Assembly: GCA_028876065.1 (NCBI GenBank)
Contig: JAGWTI010000020.1
Span: 1-42,714 of the forward strand
Length of the DNA: 42,714 nt
Direction of reading: 5' to 3'
Origin: Nitrospirota bacterium
Lineage (GTDB): Bacteria > Nitrospirota > Nitrospiria > Nitrospirales > Nitrospiraceae
The notes beneath the pieces were generated by a model that was given only the letters and a program-made list of their open reading frames with translations, was not told the origin of the DNA and searched no databases. Both the position numbers and the translations under genes were made by a program. Below are positions 1 through 10,397 of the stretch, piece after piece (position 1 is the first letter of the stretch; every line of letters starts with the position of its first letter).

Positions 1-1206
<1,206 letters not shown>

Positions 1207-1302
1207 ACGCCACTCCCTTGGTTATGTCGTCTCAGAACTTACGTTCGGCACTCTTCCACCGCAGCAACTGAGGCGGCGGCCACGAGCAAGCTTGGCTTGG
1301 TA

Positions 1303-1378
1303 TGGAGCCCACGACGCGGATTGAACGCGTGACCTCGTCCTTACCAAGGACGTGCTCTGCCAACTGAGCTACGTGGGC
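1303..1378 (-). tRNA. tRNA-Thr(GGU)
   Basis: A 76-nt cloverleaf read on the minus strand. The 7-bp acceptor stem GCCCACG/CGTGGGC, the anticodon loop TTGGTAA with anticodon GGT, the T-loop TTCAATC and an encoded CCA (1303-1305) are visible. It lies about 100 bases upstream of tuf in the tufB-type tRNA operon. Confidence 0.97.
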
Positions 1379-1435
1379 ACCCTCTCATTCACCCAGCAGA
1401 TCCACCGGCAACCGGCCTCGACGATCCCGTCATCA

Positions 1436-1510
1436 TGGAGCGGGCGACGGGATTTGAACCCGCGACAGCCAGCTTGGAAGGCTGGAACTCTACCACTGAG
1501 CTACGCCCGC
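1436..1510 (-). tRNA. tRNA-Gly(UCC)
   Basis: A 75-nt cloverleaf on the minus strand with acceptor stem GCGGGCG/CGCCCGC, anticodon stem CCAGC/GCTGG and loop CTTCCAA (anticodon TCC). The T-loop is TTCAAAT and CCA is encoded at 1436-1438. It is the middle tRNA of the tuf operon. Confidence 0.97.
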
Positions 1511-1585
1511 ATCAGACTACACCCGACTACGGTTTTTATCCGGCTCGCCTAAATTCAAAGCTCGCCGGCTCAAGCAAGCTTGGTG

Positions 1586-1670
1586 TGGTGGGCAGGCAAG
1601 GATTCGAACCTTGGAAGCCGATGGCAACAGATTTACAGTCTGCCCCCTTTGTCCACTTGGGTACCTGCCC
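1586..1670 (-). tRNA. tRNA-Tyr(GUA)
   Basis: An 85-nt class II tRNA on the minus strand. The acceptor stem is GGGCAGG/CCTGCCC, the anticodon loop is CTGTAAA (anticodon GTA), there is a long variable arm, and CCA is encoded at 1586-1588. It is the first tRNA of the operon, about 140 bases after the promoter. Confidence 0.97.
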
Positions 1671-1742
1671 GGCCGGAGCCATTAATCTTCGCGTAAAATT
1701 GAAGCAATTCGCGCCAAAAACAAAAGCAAACCATCCCATAGG

Positions 1743-1781
1743 CAGTCCTCCCGTCTATCACACGATGGAACCGGGTGACTG
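1743..1781 (-). other. Leader hairpin upstream of tRNA-Tyr
   Basis: In the transcribed leader, CAGTC-A-CCCG pairs with CGGG-AG-GACTG across an 18-nt loop, giving nine pairs with a small internal loop. It could be a processing signal or attenuator; no function is demonstrated. Confidence 0.4.
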
Positions 1782-1817
1782 TCTCAGGATGGAGATATGT
1801 GGCTCAGGAAACGCCCG

Positions 1818-1846
1818 ATTGTAGAAGCAAAACCGCGGATTGTCAA
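1818..1846 (-). promoter_or_regulatory. Promoter of the tRNA-tuf operon
   Basis: On the minus strand a perfect -35 TTGACA (1841-1846) is followed after 17 bases by -10 TACAAT (1818-1823), predicting a start near 1811. It lies just past the stop codon of the preceding gene and is the strongest sigma70-type match I found here, as expected for a tRNA/EF-Tu operon. Confidence 0.88.
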
Positions 1847-1865
1847 GAGCAAGTTTGAGGGTTTT

Positions 1866-2762
1866 TCATGGCCGACAAGACACCGCCTCTTTGGGAAGCG
1901 AACGGCGCTGCTCCATGACGGAACTGGCACGCTGGGCCTCCCGGCTGGAGACCCCAAACAGCACTTCGAGCAGGACCTGCACTTCGCCTGGTGTCAGACG
2001 GTGCGAGGGCGCCAGATAGCGTTTCTGCGTGACCCGTCGTTCCGCCGGGTCTTCCGGCTCATAGTACCCAATCAGGTCTCCATTTCGATCCGCTTTTTTA
2101 AGCCGAGCCAGCCAACGTTCCGTCGCATAGGCAGACTTTCCCTTGGCCGCCCCACCCGTTTCCAATTGGCTCCAGATAGCCCACCCGACAAAGACAGCCC
2201 AAGACTCGTTCAGCGCTTCCCAGGCTTCCCGCTCGCTCAAAAAGCGGACCTCCGTCGCGCCTTTCCGTTGCACAACCGGCGTAATCGTGACCACCTGATA
2301 GCGGCATCGCTGCTGCTCTTCCGCATAGGCGCGCAGCCCGGCAATCTCCGGGCCAAGGTCTGCCGCGCTGGGCTGCGAACCGATGTAGTCCATGTAGGCA
2401 TGAAAAAATTCATGGAACAGCGTGCCCACCTCACGGTGCGTCATTTTGGCGAGCGGCTTTAACGTTCCACCCGCTCCGTTGAACGACAGGGCCAGACTCA
2501 GCAACATCCGATGTTCCTGGGGGTGGTACTCGGCCGCAAACGTATGCAGGTCTTCAAATTCCAGCGTGAGGAAGTCTTGAGGAATGACCCGCAAGAACTT
2601 CGTCGGAAGCCCCACCGCATCGGCTTGGGCAAGCATGTCCGCCCAGGGGCTCTTGGGGGAAGCGATGCCTGCTCCTGATTCCACGGCGCTGACAGGCGCC
2701 ACGCCGGCGCACAACCAGACGCTCATCGATGCGAGCAGCAGCCACAAGCCCCAGCGCGACAC
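1866..2762 (-). CDS. Secreted HExxH putative metallopeptidase
   Basis: A 298-residue protein with an N-terminal signal peptide (hydrophobic residues about 5-20, likely cleavage near VSA). The motif LFHEFFHAY holds a HExxH zinc-site signature (H117, E118, H121), so a zinc metallopeptidase-like fold is plausible; a later Glu in EREAWEALNESWAVF could be the third ligand. The C-terminal part is charged and has no recognised domain. It starts three bases after the helicase stop, so it is the last gene of that operon. The fold is inferred from one motif, and the specificity is unknown. Confidence 0.7.
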   Translation of the reverse strand: MSRWGLWLLLASMSVWLCAGVAPVSAVESGAGIASPKSPWADMLAQADAVGLPTKFLRVIPQDFLTLEFEDLHTFAAEYHPQEHRMLLSLALSFNGAGGTLKPLAKMTHREVGTLFHEFFHAYMDYIGSQPSAADLGPEIAGLRAYAEEQQRCRYQVVTITPVVQRKGATEVRFLSEREAWEALNESWAVFVGWAIWSQLETGGAAKGKSAYATERWLARLKKADRNGDLIGYYEPEDPAERRVTQKRYLAPSHRLTPGEVQVLLEVLFGVSSREAQRASSVMEQRRSLPKEAVSCRP

Positions 2763-2765
2763 AGG

Positions 2766-4799
2766 TCAATCCCACTCGCGAAAACGCTCGTCATACGCCT
2801 CGCTCTCTTCCACCAACGCCCAAGTGTCGAGCAATGAGGACGGGACATCGTCCAGGAACCGTGAGGGTTTGGAGAGGATCGACCCGGTGGATTTATCGAA
2901 CACGTTGATGGGATAGGTCAAAAACAGGTGTTGTTTTGCGCGGGTGACCGCGACATAAAAAAGCCGCCGCTCCTCTTCCAATTCCTCTTCGGTCGCAAAG
3001 GAATAGGCGGAGGGGAACCGCCCATCCACGACCCAGAGCACAAAGACGCATTGCCACTCCAGTCCCTTGGCCGAGTGAATCGTGGAAAGGACCAACCGCT
3101 CGTCATCCCTCCCGCCCGCTTCCACATCCGCCACGCTCGAGTCCGGCGGTTCCAACGCCAGATCGGCCAAGAACTCGTCCAACTTGGGGTAGCGCTCGGC
3201 CATGGAATAGAGATGCTCTAAATCCCGCATCCGTTTGGGATAATCGTCATACTGCTCCTTGAGAATCGGGAGGTAATAGCCGTAAAGGACATTCACCTGC
3301 TCGGCCGGCGTCAGGGATCCCTCGCTGCCGGCTTCATCCAACGCTCGAGCCAGCTCTTTTAAGGCCCGCCCGGACCGCCCGCCGACTTCCTTGAGAACAT
3401 CGCCCGGCCTGAGGTCCGGCTGGTCGGTTCGGATGAACGAGGCGATCAAGTCCTGGGCTTTCTTCGGCCCTACTCCTTCCACCAGCAACAGAACACGGTT
3501 CCAGCTGACGGCATCCAGCGGGTTCTCGATCACGCGCAGGTGGGCCAGCAAATCCTTGACGTGGGCCGTCTCGATGAACTTGAACCCGCCTCGCTTGATA
3601 AACGGCAGATCACGACGGGAGAGTTCGATTTCCAGATCGAACGAATGGAAACTGGACCGGAACAGCACGGCGATCTCATCCAACGGAACGCCTTCTTCGC
3701 GCAACTCCAGAATTTTTTGGGCGACAAAACGGGATTGGGCATTCTCCCCGACCGCCTGCACCAGAGCCGGCAATGGGCCATCGAGTTTCCGCGTGAACAG
3801 GTGCTTGCTGTATTTCTCGGCGGCCCCCTGGATGATTTCGTTGGCCAGGTTCAGGATCGGCTGGGTGCTCCGGTAGTTTTCCTCCAGCTTGTAAATCGTC
3901 GCGCCGGGGAACAATTGCGGAAACTCCATGATGTTCCGAAACGTCGCCCCACGAAACGCATAGATGGATTGCGAGTCATCGCCGACGACCATTACATTAT
4001 TGTGCGTGGCCGCCAACTTCCTGACCACGTCCGCTTGCAACCGGTTCGTATCCTGATACTCATCCACCAGAATGTAGCGAAAAAGAGACGAGATCGCCTG
4101 GCGTGTGGCCTCATGCTCGCTTAAAAGCAACCGCAGCTTGACCAAAAGATCATCGTAGTCCATCAACTGTCGTTGCCGCTTGGCAGCCTCGTAGGCTTTT
4201 TGGAGCTTGGCGAGCGCATCCAGATGTTCCGAGAAGTGTGCAAACTCCGACAACACCACGTCGTCGAGCCCCTGCAGCGTATTCTCGCACTTGCTGAAGA
4301 TCTCGGCGATCGTCGCCTTGCGTGGGAACCGCTTGTCTTTTTCGTTCATCCCCATTTGGGCACGCAGCAAGTTGATCAAATCCTCCGCGTCGCCGCGATC
4401 CAAAATCGTAAAACCCGGCTCAAGCCCGATCGGACGACCGTATCGGCGCAGCAACAGATTGGCGACCGAGTGGAAAGTGCCTCCCTGAACACGTTCACTC
4501 CGCGCCCCGATCAGCACCCCGGCCCGCTGCAACATCTCCTGGGCCGATTTACGCGTAAAGGTCAACAACAAAATCGCCGCCGGATCCACCCCCTTGTCGA
4601 TGAGGTACGCCACGCGATAGACCAGCGCCCTGGTCTTCCCGCTGCCGGCCCCGGCGATCACCAACGAAGGGCCATCGCCAGCGGTGACGGCCGCCAACTG
4701 TTGCGGATTTAAAGCCGCCGCATAATCCAGCGACAGCTTTGCCGGGTGCGCCTCTTCTTCCGACCGCTTCAACACATACGGTTTGATCTCTCGTTCCAT
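2766..4799 (-). CDS. UvrD/Rep/PcrA-family superfamily 1 DNA helicase
   Basis: A 677-residue 3'-5' DNA helicase. Superfamily 1 motifs occur in order: Q motif LNPQQLAAV (about 31-39), Walker A AGAGSGKT (49-56), motif II DEYQD (246-250), motif III GDDSQSIYAFRGA (273-285), motif IV ENYRST, motif V TIHSAKGLEW and motif VI VAVTRAK. It is somewhat shorter than typical UvrD or PcrA (about 720), so the exact subfamily is left open. The start follows an AAAGG site and lies 17 bases after the preceding lipoprotein gene. A role in repair or replication restart is family knowledge; pairing with two envelope genes in one operon is unusual. Confidence 0.95.
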   Translation of the reverse strand: MEREIKPYVLKRSEEEAHPAKLSLDYAAALNPQQLAAVTAGDGPSLVIAGAGSGKTRALVYRVAYLIDKGVDPAAILLLTFTRKSAQEMLQRAGVLIGARSERVQGGTFHSVANLLLRRYGRPIGLEPGFTILDRGDAEDLINLLRAQMGMNEKDKRFPRKATIAEIFSKCENTLQGLDDVVLSEFAHFSEHLDALAKLQKAYEAAKRQRQLMDYDDLLVKLRLLLSEHEATRQAISSLFRYILVDEYQDTNRLQADVVRKLAATHNNVMVVGDDSQSIYAFRGATFRNIMEFPQLFPGATIYKLEENYRSTQPILNLANEIIQGAAEKYSKHLFTRKLDGPLPALVQAVGENAQSRFVAQKILELREEGVPLDEIAVLFRSSFHSFDLEIELSRRDLPFIKRGGFKFIETAHVKDLLAHLRVIENPLDAVSWNRVLLLVEGVGPKKAQDLIASFIRTDQPDLRPGDVLKEVGGRSGRALKELARALDEAGSEGSLTPAEQVNVLYGYYLPILKEQYDDYPKRMRDLEHLYSMAERYPKLDEFLADLALEPPDSSVADVEAGGRDDERLVLSTIHSAKGLEWQCVFVLWVVDGRFPSAYSFATEEELEEERRLFYVAVTRAKQHLFLTYPINVFDKSTGSILSKPSRFLDDVPSSLLDTWALVEESEAYDERFREWD

Positions 4800-4816
4800 G
4801 ACGCCTTTCTTTTGTG

Positions 4817-5710
4817 CTACTTTTCTTCTTCCAGTTTCCGATGAGCCTCAGCCGCCGCCTTCACATGGCCGACCGCCTCCAGATAGCGTGGCTTCGGCGT
4901 GATCTTTTCGGCGGCGCGGTAGGCTTGCTCCGCTTTGTCAAACTCGTTCATGATCTCGTGCGCAAGCCCTAGATCATACCAGGCTGCGTTGTTCATCGGA
5001 TCGCGCGCCACGACCCCTTCCCACTGGGCGATGGCATCCTCGGGACGGTTGGCCTTGAGGTAGTCAATGCCTTGCTCCACATCGGAGTCGCCGAACAACC
5101 AGCCGCCGGTCTCGAAGGGCCGTTCGACTTTGACCGGATGAGGCTGTAAACTGGCCGCCAGCTTGGCCACGGCATTTTGGGCCAGCTTCGCCATCAGGTC
5201 CGACCGCTCCCTTTCATCTTTCCTGAACGCCCGCCTCATGCCTCTTCCCTCTTCAGGAGTGCCTCCCAGAACTTGTTTGGCCATCAGAATCTCGCCGGTC
5301 TCCGTCTTCACGACCCGGTAGGACAACACCAGCTTCCCTTGGCCGAGATGCGGCATGACTTTCCCCAACACCAACGCATCCACCCCTAATACTTTACCAG
5401 CCTTGGCCGCCATCTTTTCGTCCACGACGCCGGTCATGCCAAGCACTTGCTCCTTTTCCAGCGCTTCAAGTTTCTCGCGCTCGACAACTTTGAAATACTG
5501 CCCCTCGACCAGTTTGGCGGTCAGAAGCTCGGCGATTCTCCGACCTGACTCCCCCGGCCCGTCGAATGTCGTGACGGCCAGCGAATGGATGCCCTTGGCC
5601 TTCAGATTGACGGCAGCGGGCGCTTGCAGGGTGAAATTCAACTGTTGCGTCGCACAGGCTGAGAGGCTGACAACAAGGCCGAGGAGCACCGGCAGTGGCA
5701 TCCTGCTCAT
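4817..5710 (-). CDS. Lipoprotein with CsgG-like domain and TPR repeats
   Basis: A 297-residue predicted lipoprotein; the signal peptide ends in lipobox LSAC (Cys19). Residues about 40-190 resemble CsgG/FlgO-type secretin-associated lipoproteins (pattern SLAVTTFDGPGESGRRIAELL, then VVEREKLEALEKEQ and GVDALVLGKV). Residues about 205-290 form tetratricopeptide repeats (EDAIAQWEGVVARDPMNNAA, then a NEFDKAEQAYRAAEKITP unit). It is the first gene of the operon with the helicase and the HExxH protein. A role in outer-membrane assembly is likely but the substrate is unknown. Confidence 0.8.
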   Translation of the reverse strand: MSRMPLPVLLGLVVSLSACATQQLNFTLQAPAAVNLKAKGIHSLAVTTFDGPGESGRRIAELLTAKLVEGQYFKVVEREKLEALEKEQVLGMTGVVDEKMAAKAGKVLGVDALVLGKVMPHLGQGKLVLSYRVVKTETGEILMAKQVLGGTPEEGRGMRRAFRKDERERSDLMAKLAQNAVAKLAASLQPHPVKVERPFETGGWLFGDSDVEQGIDYLKANRPEDAIAQWEGVVARDPMNNAAWYDLGLAHEIMNEFDKAEQAYRAAEKITPKPRYLEAVGHVKAAAEAHRKLEEEK

Positions 5711-5751
5711 CGCATGGCTTCCTTCTCAGTAGTCGTCCTGGATGCGGCAGA

Positions 5752-5780
5752 GAAATACCACATGACCCAACCGGTTGCAA
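5752..5780 (-). promoter_or_regulatory. Candidate promoter of the lipoprotein-helicase operon
   Basis: On the minus strand TTGCAA (5775-5780) lies 17 bases before TATTTC (5752-5757), which is preceded by TGG as an extended -10. The leader would be about 35 nt. It is divergent from the promoter at 5808. Confidence 0.45.
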
Positions 5781-5807
5781 TGACCACCCTCCCCCCCATA
5801 CAGCATC

Positions 5808-5836
5808 TTGGAGTCTGGGACGGACTTGTATATAAT
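5808..5836 (+). promoter_or_regulatory. Promoter of the 292-aa protein / glgP operon
   Basis: A perfect -10 TATAAT (5831-5836) lies 17 bases after TTGGAG (5808-5813). The predicted start is near 5843, about 20 bases before the ATG, with an AGGAG ribosome site between. Confidence 0.7.
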
Positions 5837-5863
5837 GGGCCGCCAAGATAAGAGGAGAACCGC

Positions 5864-6742
5864 ATGAGCGCGTCGAAAGATTCCTATGCCGACTTGTTGC
5901 AGGAACTGGCTGCCATGATGGTCGCGGTCGCTGGTGAATCCGTGACCATGGTGAAGCGGAGCGCCCCCGATGCGGCACTGAAGCTCAAATCCAAACAGGA
6001 ATGGGACATCTACCTCGAGTTCCTCAAAGTCTTGTTCAACCTGACCGATCGGTTGTCCGTTCTTCATCTCCCGATCCAGGAACAGCCTCTCTTCATGGAC
6101 CGCCTCGAAGACCACGTCGCCCAACACCTGAAATCGATTCTGGCTCCGGCCCTCGGCCCAGACAGTGATGATATGGAAGTCACGGTGACCATCGGCAAGG
6201 CCGTTGCCGACAGCCGGCAGCGGTACGAACGATTTCGCTTCCTGGTCACGGATGACAGTCCGGCCAGGGCCGACTATCTGAAGGTGGTCGGAGAGCGGAT
6301 CGCCGAGGTACTTGGGGCGACGGGAAACGGCCTGGTGACGTCTGCCGCCACCCTCTGCATCAGTTCCGCCATTCCTGCCATACAGGCCTTGTTCAATGGA
6401 GTTCTTTCGGCAAAGCCAGCGGGCCAGACGGCTACCTCTGAAACCACACAGGCCGCGCCGACTCCCCGCGCACAGCCGGCGCAGCAGGAGGGAAGGCCCA
6501 CGCCCGACTCGACCGGCTCCGCCCACGAAATCAAGCTCGTCAGCGTCATGTCCACGGTCTCGGGCGAAGAAGTGGAAACCCGCTGGGGTCTTCATCCCCG
6601 GTTTCGGCAGGACCTGAGCCAAGATGAAAGCAAAGAATTAACCAAGCTCATGAACCGGGTGACCCAAATTCTCGGGGAACGCTATGCCACAGTCGCCTTC
6701 TCATCCGACTGGGCCTCATGGAACCAGATCGGTCACGCGTAA
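5864..6742 (+). CDS. Conserved-looking protein of unknown function, first gene of glgP operon
   Basis: I do not recognise this 292-residue protein. The start at 5864 follows AGAGGAG. There is no signal peptide. Residues 1-165 are mostly predicted helix with a hydrophobic stretch near 155-175 (TSAATLCISSAIPAIQALF). A Pro/Ala/Thr/Gln-rich linker follows (about 180-215), then a C-terminal domain of roughly 75 residues (EIKLVSVMSTVSGEEVETRW onward). It has its own promoter and ends 21 bases before glgP, so co-transcription is likely. The codon use looks like that of its neighbours. Confidence 0.8.
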   Translation: MSASKDSYADLLQELAAMMVAVAGESVTMVKRSAPDAALKLKSKQEWDIYLEFLKVLFNLTDRLSVLHLPIQEQPLFMDRLEDHVAQHLKSILAPALGPDSDDMEVTVTIGKAVADSRQRYERFRFLVTDDSPARADYLKVVGERIAEVLGATGNGLVTSAATLCISSAIPAIQALFNGVLSAKPAGQTATSETTQAAPTPRAQPAQQEGRPTPDSTGSAHEIKLVSVMSTVSGEEVETRWGLHPRFRQDLSQDESKELTKLMNRVTQILGERYATVAFSSDWASWNQIGHA

Positions 6743-6763
6743 CCCCATGCAAAGGATATACTT

Positions 6764-8935
6764 GTGAGTGATCAACCGTCGCCGTATCCAGCCCCTCACC
6801 ATGAAGGCAGCCAGGTGCCCCGTGCCCTGGGCCGATTGGGAGAACTCGCCAACAACCTCTGGTGGAGTTGGAAGCCCGAGGCTCGCCGGCTGTTTGAAAC
6901 CATTGATCCGACCCTCTGGCGTCTCACGCACCATAATCCGGTCAAGCTGCTGTACGAGCTTAAGCCGGAGCGACTGGTCACCCTGGCCGACGATCCGGTC
7001 TTCGTCCGCCAATACTCCGCCGTGTTGAAAGCCTTCGACCAGTACATGGCTTCCCAAGGAACGTGGGTGGCCACCCAGCATCCGACTCTGGCCGGATCCA
7101 TAATCGCCTACTTCTCGGCCGAGTTTGGTCTGCACAATTCGCTCCCCATCTACAGCGGCGGCTTGGGCGTCCTGGCCGGAGACCATTGCAAAGAAGCCAG
7201 CGACCTGGGGTTGCCTCTCGCCGGGCTCGGCTTCATGTATCCGCAAGGCTATTTCCACCAGCGCATCACCCCCGATGGCTGGCAAGAGGCCGAATACCTT
7301 CCCTTCAATCCGCAAGAGTCCCCGATCCGTCAAGCCCATACCCCCCAGGGCGAGCCCTGCCGGATCCAAGTCACACTCGGCACCAGCATCGTGTCCGCCA
7401 TCGTGTGGCAAGTGCGGGTCGGACGCATTGCTTTGTATTTAATCGACACGGACGTGCCCGAGAACGAACCGCGGGATCGTGAACTCTCAGCCAGGCTCTA
7501 CGGCGGAGACCAGGACATGAGGCTGCGCCAGGAAATCCTGCTGGGGATCGGTGGGGTCAGGGTTTTCCGGGCCTTGGGCCTCTCTCCTTCCGCCTGGCAT
7601 GTCAACGAAGGGCATTCGGCATTTCTGACGCTCGAGCGGTTGCGCGAGTATGTCCAAGCCGGACACTCTCACGCCGAAGCCACCGAACTCGTTCGGCACA
7701 GCACGGTCTTCACCACCCATACCCCGGTCCCGGCCGGTCACGATGTGTTTCCCTATTATATGGTGGAACATTATTTCAACGGCTATTGGGACCAGTTGGG
7801 CTTGACGCGCGATGCCTTTCTCCAATTGGGAGCCCATCCGGAGAAACCGCACGAGGGGTTCAATATGACCGTGCTGGCCATACGGATGGCCCAGCACCTC
7901 AATGGGGTCAGCCGCGAACATGGCCGGGTCTCGCGGGCCATGTGGCGACCAATTTGGCCCGGGCTTCCCGACGAGCGCATTCCGATCCGGAGCGTGACAA
8001 ACGGCATCCATGTTCCAACCTGGGTGGCCCCAGAACTCAACCATCTCTACAGCAAGCACTTAGGGCCGGACTGGGCCGAGCGCTGCGACGATCCGGCGGT
8101 CTGGCACCGCGTCACCGATATTCCGGATCATGAACTGTGGGCGGTGCGCCAAACCCTGAAACGCAAACTCATGAGCTTCATCAGGGAACGGGCACGGGGG
8201 GGATGGGTCCACGGTCGGATGGCCGCCAATCAAGTGCTGGCCAGTGGCACCTTGCTCGATCCGGAAGCGCTGACGATCGGCTTCGCCCGCCGCTTTGCCA
8301 CCTATAAGCGGGCCACCCTGGTGTTCAGCGCCCTGGAACGACTCAAGCACCTACTCCAGGACCGTTGGCGCCCGGTGCAGATCGTCTTTGCAGGCAAAGC
8401 GCACCCGGCCGATGAGCCGGGCCGCCAGTTCATCCATGAGGTCTATGGATTCTGTCGCGACCATGGGCTGGGCGGCCACATCGCGTTCATCGAGGACTAC
8501 AACATGCATATGGCCAAGTTCCTGGTCCAAGGGGTGGATGTCTGGCTCAATACCCCCAGGCCCCCGATGGAGGCCAGCGGCACGAGCGGCCAAAAAGCCG
8601 CGTTGAACGGGGTTCCGCATCTGAGTGTCTTGGATGGCTGGTGGCACGAAGCCTATGACGGCGCAAATGGTTGGGCGATTCCCTTGGCCCCCGACCTGAC
8701 CGACTCCCGCGCGCTCGATGCGCACGACGCCGAACATCTGTACCGCATTCTGGAAGCGGACGTGATCCCGCTCTATTACCAGCGGGACCGAGACGACATC
8801 CCGCGTGGCTGGATCGAGCTCGTCAAGGATGCCATCAGAACCGTCGCGCCGAGATTTTCCGCCCGCCGGATGGTCAAGGAATACACGGACCTGCTGTATG
8901 GTCCCGCCTCGTCGCCCCCGCCCTCAGCCTGGTGA
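6764..8935 (+). CDS. glgP: Alpha-glucan (glycogen) phosphorylase
   Basis: Releases glucose-1-phosphate from glycogen or maltodextrin ends in the cytoplasm. The 723-residue protein belongs to the shorter alpha-glucan phosphorylase branch: an N-terminal DUF3417-type region (LGELANNLWWSWKPEARRLF) precedes the glycosyltransferase-35 core. The PLP-lysine motif EASGTSGQKAALNG is visible, with Lys611 the expected Schiff-base residue, along with AEFGLHNSLPIYSGGLG and FARRFATYKRA. The start is GTG with AAGGA seven bases upstream. The TGA stop overlaps the next ATG by one base, so translation of the two is probably coupled. Confidence 0.96.
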   Translation: MSDQPSPYPAPHHEGSQVPRALGRLGELANNLWWSWKPEARRLFETIDPTLWRLTHHNPVKLLYELKPERLVTLADDPVFVRQYSAVLKAFDQYMASQGTWVATQHPTLAGSIIAYFSAEFGLHNSLPIYSGGLGVLAGDHCKEASDLGLPLAGLGFMYPQGYFHQRITPDGWQEAEYLPFNPQESPIRQAHTPQGEPCRIQVTLGTSIVSAIVWQVRVGRIALYLIDTDVPENEPRDRELSARLYGGDQDMRLRQEILLGIGGVRVFRALGLSPSAWHVNEGHSAFLTLERLREYVQAGHSHAEATELVRHSTVFTTHTPVPAGHDVFPYYMVEHYFNGYWDQLGLTRDAFLQLGAHPEKPHEGFNMTVLAIRMAQHLNGVSREHGRVSRAMWRPIWPGLPDERIPIRSVTNGIHVPTWVAPELNHLYSKHLGPDWAERCDDPAVWHRVTDIPDHELWAVRQTLKRKLMSFIRERARGGWVHGRMAANQVLASGTLLDPEALTIGFARRFATYKRATLVFSALERLKHLLQDRWRPVQIVFAGKAHPADEPGRQFIHEVYGFCRDHGLGGHIAFIEDYNMHMAKFLVQGVDVWLNTPRPPMEASGTSGQKAALNGVPHLSVLDGWWHEAYDGANGWAIPLAPDLTDSRALDAHDAEHLYRILEADVIPLYYQRDRDDIPRGWIELVKDAIRTVAPRFSARRMVKEYTDLLYGPASSPPPSAW

Positions 8936-10377
8936 TGACGGCTCGGGACTGTCAGCGACTGAGGCAGTCACGGCTGGTGGCGGCGGCTCTACTCCTGTGG
9001 ATCGGCCTCGCCCAACTTGCTGTCGCCGGTCAGGCGTCGGGGAATTCGTCATCAGGCAGCCCCGGGCAGGGTCCCGTTCCGATTCCCATCGAACGAGAGA
9101 TTCTTGCCGCCGCCAAGGGCGGCCATCATGATCGCGCCATCCGCTTGTTTGAGACCCTGCCCGCTGGCCAAACGCCGTCCAACCGCCTGCTGGAAGCCGC
9201 ATTCCAAAGTTATCTGCGCCTCGGCCAGGCAGAACGAGCCTTGACCATCTATACACGACTGGTCCCGGCTGGCCGGCCGGATCCTCCCGTCTCTCTCCGT
9301 GACCTGGCTCGATCGTTCATCTCCGGCCATGCGCGAGATCCCCAAGAGTACGTTCGGATCGCCGCCTATACCGCCATGGCCGAGGTGGGAGATGCAACGA
9401 TGCTCCCGCTGCTTGAAGACGGTCTTCTGGATTCCTCCCTGCTCGTCCGAGCCAGAGCCGTCGAAGGGTTGGGCCGAGTCGGTGAGCGGGCCAAACGCGC
9501 CGGCAAACCCATGCCGACCACGGCGCTGAAGCGCGCCCTTCAAGACCCGGCCCCACCCGTCCGCATCGCCGCGCTGACAGCGTTGGGAGACATCGGCGAT
9601 CCAACGGATCACGCGACGCTGGACACCATGACGCAACTCGCCAGGGCCGGAGAAGGGCCCATCCACGTGTTCGCACTGGCGGCGCTGCTGAAGCTGGGAC
9701 ATGCCCAGGCCCTTGAAGAGATCATCAACGCCGCGACGCTTCCGGAGCCGGACGTGCGCATGGCGGCGATCGGGGTATTGGGGCGGTTGAAGCGGCCCGC
9801 GACCCTTTCGTTACTCGCCCAGTCCGTCTACGACCCGGAAGAGTCCGTGCGAGCCTTCGCCGCCGGAGCCTTGGGAGAGTTCGGCGACCCATCGGCCATC
9901 GGGGCGCTCACCCATGCGATGGGCGACGATAGCCCTCGTGTCCGGAGCATCGCCGCCGTCAGCGTGGGGCGGCTCGGACTGGCCCACGCGAAGCCGCTCT
10001 TGCGACAGGCTGCGCGGGACCCGGTCGAGCTCGTCCGGGCCGGGGCAGTGGAAGGGTTGTTACGACTGGGAGAGGCCGACGCCGTGTTGCTCGCCGCCGA
10101 ACTGGCCAAGCATGACTCTCCGTCGGCGAGAAGCGCCGCCGCGCAGGCGTTGGGGTTGGCTGGAAATCGTCGGGCATTACCGGTCTTGGAACAGTTGCTC
10201 GCAGACCAACAGCCCCAGCCCCGCCTCGCGGCAGCCCGCGCGCTCGGCAAGGTGGGCGACCGGGCCGGACTCCCGCCTCTGAAGAAAGCGCTGGCGGACA
10301 ACGATCCGGCCATCCGCATCACCGCGGCCGGCAGCGTGTTAACGGTCCTCGCACAACAATCTCGGGAGAAGGGCTAA
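8935..10377 (+). CDS. Secreted HEAT-repeat protein
   Basis: A 480-residue protein. I chose the ATG overlapping the glgP stop (TGATG) because a signal peptide follows directly (RLVAAALLLWIGLAQLAVAG). After a Ser/Gly-rich spacer and a TPR-like helical pair, the rest is a series of HEAT/PBS-lyase-type repeats with the recurring pattern VRxxAxxALGxxGDxxxxxxL, from about residue 135 to the end. HEAT arrays bind proteins, so a periplasmic scaffold is likely; no catalytic motif is seen. An upstream in-frame extension exists but overlaps glgP. Confidence 0.82.
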   Translation: MTARDCQRLRQSRLVAAALLLWIGLAQLAVAGQASGNSSSGSPGQGPVPIPIEREILAAAKGGHHDRAIRLFETLPAGQTPSNRLLEAAFQSYLRLGQAERALTIYTRLVPAGRPDPPVSLRDLARSFISGHARDPQEYVRIAAYTAMAEVGDATMLPLLEDGLLDSSLLVRARAVEGLGRVGERAKRAGKPMPTTALKRALQDPAPPVRIAALTALGDIGDPTDHATLDTMTQLARAGEGPIHVFALAALLKLGHAQALEEIINAATLPEPDVRMAAIGVLGRLKRPATLSLLAQSVYDPEESVRAFAAGALGEFGDPSAIGALTHAMGDDSPRVRSIAAVSVGRLGLAHAKPLLRQAARDPVELVRAGAVEGLLRLGEADAVLLAAELAKHDSPSARSAAAQALGLAGNRRALPVLEQLLADQQPQPRLAAARALGKVGDRAGLPPLKKALADNDPAIRITAAGSVLTVLAQQSREKG

Positions 10378-10397
10378 GTCAAACCAAGGAGAGATCT

